Shown: in pieces, positions 8,717-21,297 of the stretch
How the letters are laid out: each line of letters begins with the position of its first letter
Numbering within the stretch: the stretch's first letter is position 1
From: a virus
DNA length: 46,898 nucleotides
Reading direction: 5' to 3' (one strand)
Virus record (IMG/VR): IMGVR_UViG_3300032236_000515
Location: 1-46,898 of that record
The notes under the pieces: model-generated
Database searches by the model: none
Told to the model about the DNA's origin: nothing
Seen by the model: the letters and a program-made list of their open reading frames with translations, nothing else
Program-made: the position numbers and the translations under genes

Positions 8717-9439
8717 TTAGTACTTGAAGGAGCCTGCCGAGCCAGTGTTGTCTAGGTTGGCTCCAAAGATAACATCGAAACCTTCGTGGACCAGAGTCAT
8801 CTGCTCTACGAGGATAGCGTTGTCACCTGCGTTGAGGTCCGAGTAAGCCAGCGAGGTAATCCAAGCGTTGTATACCTTGAATCGCATCGACACGTGGTCA
8901 TCCTCTAGAGTTCCGTAACCATAGTCACCTGGTGTCTGTGCGGTTCCAGTAACGTTTCCAGTAGCAGTGGATGCTATTGGGTGCGAAAGAACCGCAATCT
9001 CAATGTCACAACGGAAGTTGTCTGCAGTGGTACGTGTCACAGCACCCTGAACAGTCTGGAACAACTCACGCATCCAGTTCCAGTTCTGGCTCGAACCAAG
9101 GATGACACCACGCTGAAGGGTGATAGGTGCAAACGAGGTCTGACCAGGAATCTGGTGAACAGTGGTGTTGTATCCACCCTCACGGTAAGGGATGCTGTCA
9201 GTCGAAACTGCCAGACCCGAAACCGAAGTGAAGCCAAATGGGATGGCAGCCAATGCAGTAGACCAACTGTTTGCTGTGCCGTCAGTGGTGATGGTCTCAG
9301 TTACAGTGGTTACACCCTTAGTAGCAGTTCCACTAGTCTTGATGCTGGTGTTGCCCTGAGGGACGAACGTCACCAAGAAACGGAAGTTTCTGATTGGGTC
9401 AGTTGCAATGTTAGAGCGGTTATTTAGGATTGTAGCCAT
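8717..9439 (-). CDS. Tail tube protein (T4 gp19-like)
   Basis: A 240-residue protein immediately after the sheath gene. It shows the gp19 family layout: 'DPIRNFRFLVTF' near the N-terminus, 'GFTSVSGLAVSTDSIPYREG' and 'HQIPGQTSFAPITLQRGVI' in the middle, and 'YNAWITSLAYSDLNAGDNAI' near the end. These correspond to the beta-barrel core of tube subunits, which stack into the inner tube through which DNA passes. Sheath-tube-chaperone-tape measure order supports the call. Confidence 0.92.
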   Translation of the reverse strand: MATILNNRSNIATDPIRNFRFLVTFVPQGNTSIKTSGTATKGVTTVTETITTDGTANSWSTALAAIPFGFTSVSGLAVSTDSIPYREGGYNTTVHQIPGQTSFAPITLQRGVILGSSQNWNWMRELFQTVQGAVTRTTADNFRCDIEIAVLSHPIASTATGNVTGTAQTPGDYGYGTLEDDHVSMRFKVYNAWITSLAYSDLNAGDNAILVEQMTLVHEGFDVIFGANLDNTGSAGSFKY

Positions 9440-9459
9440 TAGTTGTTTTCTCCTTTAGG

Positions 9460-11025
9460 TTAGTTACCAGTGATTTGGCTGAGGTTGATAACTACGAACT
9501 CGGCTGGGTACTCAAGAGCAACACCAACCTGGATGTTTACAACTCCAGTGGCAATCGATGCCGCAGTGTTGTTGGTCGAGTCAATCTTCACGAAGTAGGC
9601 TTGACTTGGGGAAGTTCCACGAAGACCACCCTGAGTGCGGTACTCGTTTAGGAACACCGAGATGACGTTAGCCAACTGACCCCACAACTTGTAGTCGTTG
9701 TTGCGGAACACAGCGAACTGAGTGATTAGGCTCAGTTTCTTCTCGATGTAAATGAGCGAGCGACGAACGTTGATGTAGCGGTTAGAAGTACCATCCTGAA
9801 GGAGAGTACGACCGCCCATAACCACAGTGCCAGCACCTGGAACATTACGGATAGCGTTAACTGCTGTTCCATAGATGGTGTCAGTACCGCTTGTGTACAC
9901 ACCAGTGTTCAACGAGTCTAGGTCTGCAGGGCTGAAAGCACGCTCCAGCGAGATTGCCGAACGAATAACAGTGCCAGTACCAGCAGGAGTCTTGTATGGA
10001 CCAGCCACTCGGTCGTTCTGCAGGTAAAGACCAGCAATAGCACCAGCAGGACCAATCTTACGGAGAGCCTGGCGGCTACGAGCGGTAGCATCCTGAATGT
10101 AGTAGTGAGGGTAGTAACCAGCAGCGTGGCTCGATGGGGTACGTGCAGTGATGTAGTCGATTGCGTCTCCTACACTCAGGTTTTCATCGGTGTCAATAAT
10201 GGCAAAGCCAGAACCCGAATCAGCCCAAGCGATGAGTGCATCGTGAACCTCAGCAGCATCGGTGGCACCAAGAACCTTGATGATTTCTGGAGCGAAGATA
10301 ACCAGTGGGCTGTCTACAGTGTCGAACACCGAAGAGCCGTCAGTAGATACAACGCCAGCGTAGTCAGTGGCAGTAGGTGCGCTGCCGTCTGAGCCACCAG
10401 TGAGTGGAACAACACTCGAGGTGGTCTGCTCAGCAGGAGTACCTTCAGACAAAGTAAGGGTGATGTACTTCGACGAAGCGTTTACAACCGATACGGCGTA
10501 GTCACTCGAAGTTGAGTCGTCAAAGCGAACATTGTTGAAAACCTCAACGATTAGGTCGTTAGTGGCGTTAGCATTTGAAGTACCAAGTTCCGAGGCAACA
10601 ACTTCCTGGTAAACAGTGATGTTGTAGTAGCCAGAAACTCGACCAGCCTTTGATACCTGGATACGCAAGTTATTGCCTGCGGCACCCTTGTCAAGAGCCT
10701 TAACAGTTCCCAATGGGGAACCACTAGTAGTCGAGTGCACGCTTGCCGAAGCCTGCGAAGCACCGCTACCCAGAACACGACGAACGAATAGTTCGCCTCC
10801 ACCGTTCACAAAGAACTGGTTGATACCGAAAGTAGCAGGGTAAGCGTTGTTGAGTCCACCGAACTGCTGAACAAAGTCATACCACGAGGTGACTAGGGTC
10901 AGACGGTCTGGACCTTTAGCGAAAGCACCAATAGCAGCACCAACAGCGTTTGCGCCGCTGACGGAGGCTACAGGAGCAGGAAGAAGAGTCTCATTGATGT
11001 AGACTCCTGGGCGACTGTACGTCAT
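9460..11025 (-). CDS. Contractile tail sheath protein
   Basis: A 521-residue protein. The N-terminus 'TYSRPGVYINETLLPAP' and 'GAAIGAFAKGPDRLTLVTSW' are characteristic of phage sheath proteins, as is the C-terminal domain with 'YINVRRSLIYIEKKL', a segment ending 'FLNEYRTQGGLRG', and the final 'EFVVINLSQ'. Sheath subunits surround the tube and contract to drive it into the cell. Its presence establishes the contractile (myovirus) tail. It is followed by the tube gene. Confidence 0.95.
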   Translation of the reverse strand: MTYSRPGVYINETLLPAPVASVSGANAVGAAIGAFAKGPDRLTLVTSWYDFVQQFGGLNNAYPATFGINQFFVNGGGELFVRRVLGSGASQASASVHSTTSGSPLGTVKALDKGAAGNNLRIQVSKAGRVSGYYNITVYQEVVASELGTSNANATNDLIVEVFNNVRFDDSTSSDYAVSVVNASSKYITLTLSEGTPAEQTTSSVVPLTGGSDGSAPTATDYAGVVSTDGSSVFDTVDSPLVIFAPEIIKVLGATDAAEVHDALIAWADSGSGFAIIDTDENLSVGDAIDYITARTPSSHAAGYYPHYYIQDATARSRQALRKIGPAGAIAGLYLQNDRVAGPYKTPAGTGTVIRSAISLERAFSPADLDSLNTGVYTSGTDTIYGTAVNAIRNVPGAGTVVMGGRTLLQDGTSNRYINVRRSLIYIEKKLSLITQFAVFRNNDYKLWGQLANVISVFLNEYRTQGGLRGTSPSQAYFVKIDSTNNTAASIATGVVNIQVGVALEYPAEFVVINLSQITGN

Positions 11026-11065
11026 TTTTTCTCCTTGGTTGAGGGATTCTAAGGGGGGCGTTTAG

Positions 11066-11668
11066 TTACGGGGTTGTGTACTGAACTGGGTCGATGTTTA
11101 CGTTTTGTACCTGAGTTAGTGTTGCAAGTGTGCCTTGAGATACCTCGCTGACAACTCGCACGGTTACGGCATTGACGAACAGGCGCTTGGCTTGCTCGGT
11201 AATGTCCCGCTTGCTGTAGTCAAGTACCTCTAGACGGCGTACTGTGCCGTCATCCAAAGGCAACTGACCAAAGCGAAGCGGAAGTTTGTTGTACAACAAC
11301 TGAGCCAGAAGTTCACGGTCATGACGTGGTTGACGTGCATAACTCGTAATCTGGTAGTCGATGTTGACAGGGATAGGGAGGTCAATCTCCCATCCCTGAC
11401 CTTCAGCCAAATCTGAAGGAGCCAGGTAGGTGGCTGTAGGAACCAAGTCGTTGACCTTGCCACGCATTTCTCGCTGGACATCACGAGTGATATCAATCAT
11501 GTCAATGGTGATATAAGGGTAGGACTGATTACGGATTTCCTGGTCAGGCTGACCAAAGAATACAGATACCTGACGTGGAACATCATCCCCAGTAGCACGC
11601 TGGTCATTGACCGTCATGCCCTGTAGATTCAATCTAAGAGCCTTATCCTCTGACAGTAGAAAAGTCAT
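11066..11668 (-). CDS. Putative tail terminator / neck protein
   Basis: A 200-residue protein upstream of the sheath gene and downstream of the small connector genes. Such a place is normally held by tail terminator or completion proteins that cap the tail and join it to the head. Visible features are 'PYITIDMIDITRDVQREMRG' and a central 'PIPVNIDYQITSYARQPRHD', a pattern like tail completion proteins. No catalytic motif is seen. The assignment is by context; it overlaps the preceding gene by 4 bases. Confidence 0.5.
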   Translation of the reverse strand: MTFLLSEDKALRLNLQGMTVNDQRATGDDVPRQVSVFFGQPDQEIRNQSYPYITIDMIDITRDVQREMRGKVNDLVPTATYLAPSDLAEGQGWEIDLPIPVNIDYQITSYARQPRHDRELLAQLLYNKLPLRFGQLPLDDGTVRRLEVLDYSKRDITEQAKRLFVNAVTVRVVSEVSQGTLATLTQVQNVNIDPVQYTTP

Positions 11669-11976
11669 GCGCTCTTCTTCCAGTGATGGTGGACAAGTTG
11701 CTTAAACGCCTCTTCAGCAACCTGGGTGTTGTTAGCGAACTTGCGGATAGCCGCAGTAGGGCGCTGGTTTTCATTGCCAAACTCGTGGACAAACGCACGG
11801 TCAGCGTAATCAGGGTGAACCTCAGTACTTAGTTTTCCGTCCTTATGGACGACGCTGAGGTGGGCAGCAACATCAGCGTCCCAGCCATGTTGAAGAACAT
11901 GCTGGCGCAACTGCTGAGTCATGAAGCGTGCAGTATCCTGCTTAGCCTTGTGGACTGTATCTGCTAGTCTCTTCAC
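11665..11976 (-). CDS. HK97 gp10-like connector / tail completion protein
   Basis: A 103-residue protein. The middle, 'YADRAFVHEFGNENQRPTAA' followed by 'IRKFAN', matches the E-F-G-x(4)-R-P-x-x-x-I-R pattern of HK97 gp10-like proteins at the head-tail interface. An N-terminal amphipathic helix (residues 1-30) fits too. It overlaps neighbours at both ends, in a row of neck and connector genes before the sheath. Confidence 0.55.
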   Translation of the reverse strand: MKRLADTVHKAKQDTARFMTQQLRQHVLQHGWDADVAAHLSVVHKDGKLSTEVHPDYADRAFVHEFGNENQRPTAAIRKFANNTQVAEEAFKQLVHHHWKKSA

Positions 11977-12161
11977 TTCTTTTTGCCTGTACGTTCAGCG
12001 AGTTTACCGCCAACGTAGCCAGCAACTAGTGCAAAAAGGAGGTTCTGACCATAGGTAGGCTTACTTGCTCCACCAATACCACGCATGAACTCTTCTCGTT
12101 CACGAGGGTCACTGATGTCGCCAACTCGCACATACCAAGGCTTCCAGTCCTTAGATGACAT
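11973..12161 (-). CDS. Small protein with one hydrophobic segment
   Basis: A 62-residue protein whose stop overlaps the next gene's start. The first half is charged ('DISDPREREEFMRGIGG'), and the C-terminal part 'NLLFALVAGYVGGKLAERTG' could form one membrane helix followed by basic residues. No family recognised. It is the first gene after the terminator at 12241-12264. Confidence 0.5.
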   Translation of the reverse strand: MSSKDWKPWYVRVGDISDPREREEFMRGIGGASKPTYGQNLLFALVAGYVGGKLAERTGKKK

Positions 12162-12240
12162 AGCAAAATCCTTTATTAAAAGGCGCAGGGCTACATTGCT
12201 GTAGGTAAACTCCGCACGGATGTCTACCCTTCAAGAGTAA

Positions 12241-12264
12241 AAGAAAACCCTGCCATTGGCAGGG
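12241..12264 (-). terminator. Rho-independent terminator
   Basis: On the minus strand a perfect 7-bp stem CCCTGCC / GGCAGGG with a 3-base loop is followed by TTTTCTT. It ends the transcript of the fibre and small basic protein block and precedes the tail block. Confidence 0.8.
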
Positions 12265-12285
12265 TAAACTTTATTTGTTTGAAGG

Positions 12286-12501
12286 CTACTTCTTCTTAGC
12301 AATCTTCTTTGCTAGAGCGGTGTCCTTCTTGGTGTCTTCCTTCTTGGTCAAGGTCTTGTCCTTGTCCATCTTGGCATCTGCCTTGTCAAAAGCCTTAGCC
12401 TTTGCGCCCTTTAGACCAGCCTTCTTCTTAGTGGCTGCGTCCTGTTCCTTGTCGCCCTTGGAACCAATCCAAGGTGGGGTGCTCTTTTTCTTTTCAGCCA
12501 T
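12286..12501 (-). CDS. Lysine-rich small protein
   Basis: A 71-residue protein, about 40 % Lys, with alternating Ala/Asp/Lys and no recognisable fold. It is the last of a run of very basic small proteins encoded between 12286 and 13764. Such proteins may bind DNA or be packaged in the head, but that is inference. A terminator follows 22 bases after its stop. Confidence 0.55.
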   Translation of the reverse strand: MAEKKKSTPPWIGSKGDKEQDAATKKKAGLKGAKAKAFDKADAKMDKDKTLTKKEDTKKDTALAKKIAKKK

Positions 12502-12550
12502 TGGTAGGCTCCTTCTGTTCTTTGCCGCAGGTGCAGTTTCCGTTACACAT
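12494..12550 (-). CDS. Cys-containing micro-ORF (18 aa)
   Basis: The ATG at 12550 overlaps the previous stop by one base (TAATG) and the frame runs 18 codons to a TGA inside the start of the next gene. The product, MCNGNCTCGKEQKEPTNG, contains three Cys within eight residues. It may only be a translational relay between neighbours, but the Cys pattern echoes that of the gene just before it. Confidence 0.35.
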   Translation of the reverse strand: MCNGNCTCGKEQKEPTNG

Positions 12551-12684
12551 TAGTTTTTCTTGCTCCTAATCTTCCCGAGGGAGTTCTTCTTGCGGTCAGT
12601 AATCTTCTGGTCCCGCTTCATGCTTGGGTTCTTCTTGGTCTTGCACGCTGGGCAAGTACCGCAAGTACATGGTTTACTTGGCAC
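12550..12684 (-). CDS. Small Cys- and Lys-rich protein (GTG start)
   Basis: A GTG at 12684, about seven bases after a GAGGA sequence, opens a 44-codon frame. The N-terminus has 'CTCGTCPAC', four Cys spaced like a small metal-binding knuckle, and the rest is strongly basic (17 Lys/Arg). It overlaps the end of the HNH-like gene by 11 bases and the micro-ORF at 12550 by one, so translation is probably coupled. No family recognised. Confidence 0.5.
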   Translation of the reverse strand: MPSKPCTCGTCPACKTKKNPSMKRDQKITDRKKNSLGKIRSKKN

Positions 12685-12964
12685 TTCTTCCTCGTCTCTT
12701 ATCTTCTTTACCAACATTAGCACTGTGGCTCATGGCTTGTAGGTTTGAAAGTGCGTCATGTCCACGGCGACCACCATTGTCCTTGTGGTCAACATCAGTG
12801 TCACGCCCCAAAGTTTCGTGGTGTGCATCTTCGTAATCTACACGAGCCTTGTTAGAAGAAGTGGTGACCCACTTGCCATCTACCTTCTTCTTATATACGT
12901 AGATTGGGCGTCCACCATTCTGGTCAGAGCCCTTGTAAGGTCCAAAGCGTTTAACCTTTGCCAT
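12674..12964 (-). CDS. HNH endonuclease-like protein
   Basis: A 96-residue protein. After a basic beta N-terminus comes 'DTDVDHKDNGGRRGHDALSN', with the D-H pair, then 'SNLQAMSHSANVGKEDKRR', giving the conserved Asn and the closing N/H of an HNH (beta-beta-alpha metal) nuclease. Free-standing HNH proteins are common in phages as homing or packaging-associated nucleases. Its location among connector proteins does not decide which. The start overlaps the previous stop by one base (TAATG). Confidence 0.65.
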   Translation of the reverse strand: MAKVKRFGPYKGSDQNGGRPIYVYKKKVDGKWVTTSSNKARVDYEDAHHETLGRDTDVDHKDNGGRRGHDALSNLQAMSHSANVGKEDKRRGRSAK

Positions 12965-13122
12965 TACTTCTTCTTCTTTTTTGCAGCAGCCATGTTGTCT
13001 ACAAGGTTAGGGTATGGGCGACCAGCAGCCTTGGCACGAGCCTTAGCCGCAGCCTTCTGCTTGTCACTAAGAGGCTTGTCCTTCTTAGTTGGGTCTGGAG
13101 TGTTCCATACTTTCTTAGCCAT
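12964..13122 (-). CDS. Ala/Lys-rich small basic protein
   Basis: A 52-codon frame with ATG at 13122 overlapping the previous stop (TAATG) and a stop overlapping the next ATG. The product starts MAKKVWNTPDPTKKD, continues with an Ala/Lys helix resembling histone-like tails, and ends in five Lys. Unrecognised, but its one-base coupling to both neighbours supports it as real. Confidence 0.6.
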   Translation of the reverse strand: MAKKVWNTPDPTKKDKPLSDKQKAAAKARAKAAGRPYPNLVDNMAAAKKKKK

Positions 13123-13424
13123 TACTTGTTGCCCAATCTCTTAGACATAGTAGCCGCCTTCGACTTAGCGTCAGCCTTAGAAGATGCTCCCCAAGCCTGA
13201 AGGCTAAGGAGTAGGCGAGTAGGTTCACCATTAGGCTTACGCTCTGGTCCAGGCATGTTGCCCATACGAGCAAGGAACGAGGCACGACGAGGATTGTCAC
13301 CAGACTTTACTGGAGCCTTCAAGTCCGAGCCAGGGTGCGACGCTTCATAGGCTTTACGACCCTTTTCGTTCAAACCACCCTTAGGGTTCTTTCCAGCCTT
13401 ACGCTGCCATGCTGAAGAAGCCAT
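13122..13424 (-). CDS. DUF6321-like small basic phage protein
   Basis: A 100-residue protein. The pattern 'SAWQRKAGKNPKGGLNEKGR' followed by 'DLKAPV' and 'RRASFLARMGNM' is a motif recalled from many environmental phage genomes and probably corresponds to the DUF6321 family; function unknown. Basic, without membrane or catalytic motifs. It is tightly coupled to both neighbours in the small basic protein run. The family name is from memory. Confidence 0.6.
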   Translation of the reverse strand: MASSAWQRKAGKNPKGGLNEKGRKAYEASHPGSDLKAPVKSGDNPRRASFLARMGNMPGPERKPNGEPTRLLLSLQAWGASSKADAKSKAATMSKRLGNK

Positions 13425-13630
13425 TAGTTGCCCTTAAACTTAGGGGTCTTACGAGGACCCTTACCAGTGGTGCTGTAACGGCTGTGAGTCTTCTCTCCAG
13501 CAGTATCAGTAGGGTTCTTCTTGATGTTGCCCTTGTGCTGAGCCTTAACTACCTTCTCAGCCTTAGTGTTTGAATCCTTAGGGTTAGCGACGTTAGCCTT
13601 CTTCTGAGCCTTTGGTCTAGGAAGTGTCAT
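13424..13630 (-). CDS. Small Lys/Thr-rich basic protein
   Basis: A 68-residue protein, basic and low in hydrophobic residues ('KKANVANPKDSNTKAEKVVK'), probably unstructured. No family recognised. It overlaps the neighbouring genes in a coupled series. Confidence 0.5.
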   Translation of the reverse strand: MTLPRPKAQKKANVANPKDSNTKAEKVVKAQHKGNIKKNPTDTAGEKTHSRYSTTGKGPRKTPKFKGN

Positions 13631-13764
13631 TTCTTTTTATCCTTTTTCTTCTTAAGTTTCTTTGGCAAATCAATACCCTTAGGCGTGTGGGCTTCCCACT
13701 CTGCTGCCATCTTAGGGTTAGTAGCATACATCCATTTGCGCTGTGCGTCTGACTTAAACGGCAT
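13627..13764 (-). CDS. MPFKS-type small basic protein
   Basis: The ATG at 13764 is preferred over one 51 bases upstream because the product then begins MPFKSDAQRKWMYATNPKMA, the usual start of a widespread small phage protein family (M-P-F-K-S-x-x-Q-R-x-x-M/L-x-x-x-x-P). It is 45 residues and ends in a Lys tail. Function unknown. It overlaps the end of the connector gene by 11 bases. Confidence 0.6.
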   Translation of the reverse strand: MPFKSDAQRKWMYATNPKMAAEWEAHTPKGIDLPKKLKKKKDKKK

Positions 13765-14317
13765 TACGTCTATCCACAACACTAGGGTTTGCGTACTGAA
13801 GGAACTGTGGGTCATTGACCAGTTCTTCAGGGTTCAACTGGTTGAGGTCAACAGTGACCACAGACCAACGGTATCCAAAAGCACCACGAGGAAGTACACG
13901 AGTTGGGACGAAGATTTCGCCACGATACTCAACACGGTCCTTGATGTGGATGTTGGAGTCAGTGAGAAGACCTGGGAGGAAACGCTGAACATCTCCCACG
14001 TTCATGACAACACGGAGAGTATCCGATACGTAGTAACCACGTTCGTTCATGACGTTAGTACCACGAATCTGCTGTGCCATAAGTACAGGCATTTTGAAAG
14101 GGAGCATCCAGCGACGACCTTCGCCTGGGACGCTGCTCGAGACATCGTAAATGTCATCAACGATAGTCGTGTAGTTGTCGTCAAGGTAATAGTCTTGCCA
14201 ACGGAACCAGTTGACGTCAACACCTACGGTTGCGCCAATCTCCTCAGCCATACCTTCATACATAGACTTGGCTTCATAGTCCATGTCGAATCTACCATCG
14301 GGTCTAGAGCCTCGCAT
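13754..14317 (-). CDS. Putative head-tail connector / head completion protein
   Basis: A 187-residue protein with an N-terminal helix and a beta-rich remainder ('WMLPFKMPVLMAQQI', 'HIKDRVEYRGEIFVPTRVLP', 'YRWSVVTVDLNQLNPEELV'). The 'V-x-Y-R-G-E-x-F-x-P' stretch resembles head-completion and neck proteins with SH3-like barrels. Position between capsid/fibre genes and small connectors before the sheath fits. The exact member is not recognised. Confidence 0.45.
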   Translation of the reverse strand: MRGSRPDGRFDMDYEAKSMYEGMAEEIGATVGVDVNWFRWQDYYLDDNYTTIVDDIYDVSSSVPGEGRRWMLPFKMPVLMAQQIRGTNVMNERGYYVSDTLRVVMNVGDVQRFLPGLLTDSNIHIKDRVEYRGEIFVPTRVLPRGAFGYRWSVVTVDLNQLNPEELVNDPQFLQYANPSVVDRRNAV

Positions 14318-14336
14318 GACGACCTTTCGTTACTTT

Positions 14337-15392
14337 CTATGATGCCCTATAGAACCCCAGATTTCGGGCTAATCTCTCGTCATGTGGTTCGAGTTCTAGT
14401 GCCTTAGTGCCGTGAGTTAAAGCAGTGTCTTTATCCCCCAGATAGTGGGCACTGATAGCAGCAAGGTCGTGAGGCAATGCTCCCCAAGCAAACTCTTCAC
14501 AGAGATAATCCAATGGCTTCTCGGCAATCTCTAAAGCCTGCATGGAGTGCTTGTGGCAGTTCGCCCAGTCTGCTGACTGGTAATACCATTGGGCTAGTTC
14601 CACTAGGGGCTCACGCCTACCAGGTGCTTCACGCACAGCATTATTCAACCAAACAGGAGTCTGCTCTGGTTCACACTTCGCAAGGTATCGCATAGAGGCG
14701 GCACGCTCTGGAGCCCACACAGCCCTAGGCAACTTCAAGTGCCTCTTAAACTCTGCCGCCGCCTTATCGTACATTCCATTGAAGAAGTACTCTCGGGCTA
14801 GATAATAGGCATTACGGTCATCGTGCGGGTCTTCTTGCACAGCCACTTCAAGTAACGGGAAGTATTGACCACGGCTTTTGGTATTGTCTGGGTGGTGGTG
14901 AATCTCAAGTCCAACCCACCCCTGAATCTCCGATATACGGTCAGCGACTAGAACCTCATGTACTGGGTGCTTCCAGCGGTAGCCATGTCTGGCGTGAATC
15001 TTATCCCCGCCATATTGCAGCCCTGGCTCAGTCTCTTCGGCGTTTTTCCATGACCAAGTGTATTGATAACGGGGGCGAGTCCATCCCTGCGCCGCAGCCC
15101 GTTCCAACTCATCTCGCCAACCTGGGAGCAGAACCTCGTCCATGTCGAGGGCGATACAGTAATCAAAGTCTTTGGGGATAGCGGCTAAAGAAGCATTGCG
15201 AGCGTCATCAAAACGCCAAGGGCTGATAGCAACATCCACAACCTTGACGCCTTTTGCTAAGGCTAGTTCCTTGGTCCTGTCTGTAGAGCCAGTGTCAGCG
15301 ATAACTAAAAGGTCTGCATCTTTAGCAGAATCTGCCCATCTATCAACAAACTGTTCCTCATTCAGGGCGATTGTATAGACCGCTACCTTCAT
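14337..15392 (-). CDS. Family 2 glycosyltransferase with C-terminal TPR-like repeats
   Basis: A 351-residue protein. The N-terminal GT-A domain starts 'KVAVYTIALNEEQFVDRW', with 'VIADTGSTDRT' for nucleotide-sugar binding and a D-x-D metal motif 'ALDMDE' at residues 81-86. From about residue 190 onwards, helical pairs ('YLAREYFFNGMYDKAAAEFK', 'ALEIAEKPLDYL', 'HGTKALELEPHDE') look like TPR repeats. It lies between the fibre genes and the neck genes in the same direction, so the acceptor could be a virion fibre. Substrate and sugar are not shown. Confidence 0.8.
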   Translation of the reverse strand: MKVAVYTIALNEEQFVDRWADSAKDADLLVIADTGSTDRTKELALAKGVKVVDVAISPWRFDDARNASLAAIPKDFDYCIALDMDEVLLPGWRDELERAAAQGWTRPRYQYTWSWKNAEETEPGLQYGGDKIHARHGYRWKHPVHEVLVADRISEIQGWVGLEIHHHPDNTKSRGQYFPLLEVAVQEDPHDDRNAYYLAREYFFNGMYDKAAAEFKRHLKLPRAVWAPERAASMRYLAKCEPEQTPVWLNNAVREAPGRREPLVELAQWYYQSADWANCHKHSMQALEIAEKPLDYLCEEFAWGALPHDLAAISAHYLGDKDTALTHGTKALELEPHDERLARNLGFYRAS

Positions 15393-15416
15393 ATTATGCT
15401 CCGATTTAGTTATTGG

Positions 15417-17078
<1,662 letters not shown>

Positions 17079-17128
17079 CTAAAGTCTTATACCATTTTAG
17101 TTTGAAACGGTAATGGGGGCTGGCTGAA

Positions 17129-21289
<4,161 letters not shown>

Positions 21290-21297
21290 CTAAGAAA

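Noticed and set aside
13685-14407. Plus-strand frame of 240 codons, the longest antisense frame
   Set aside because: It covers the connector gene and has no ribosome binding site or recognisable domain; neighbours on the minus strand are tightly coupled.
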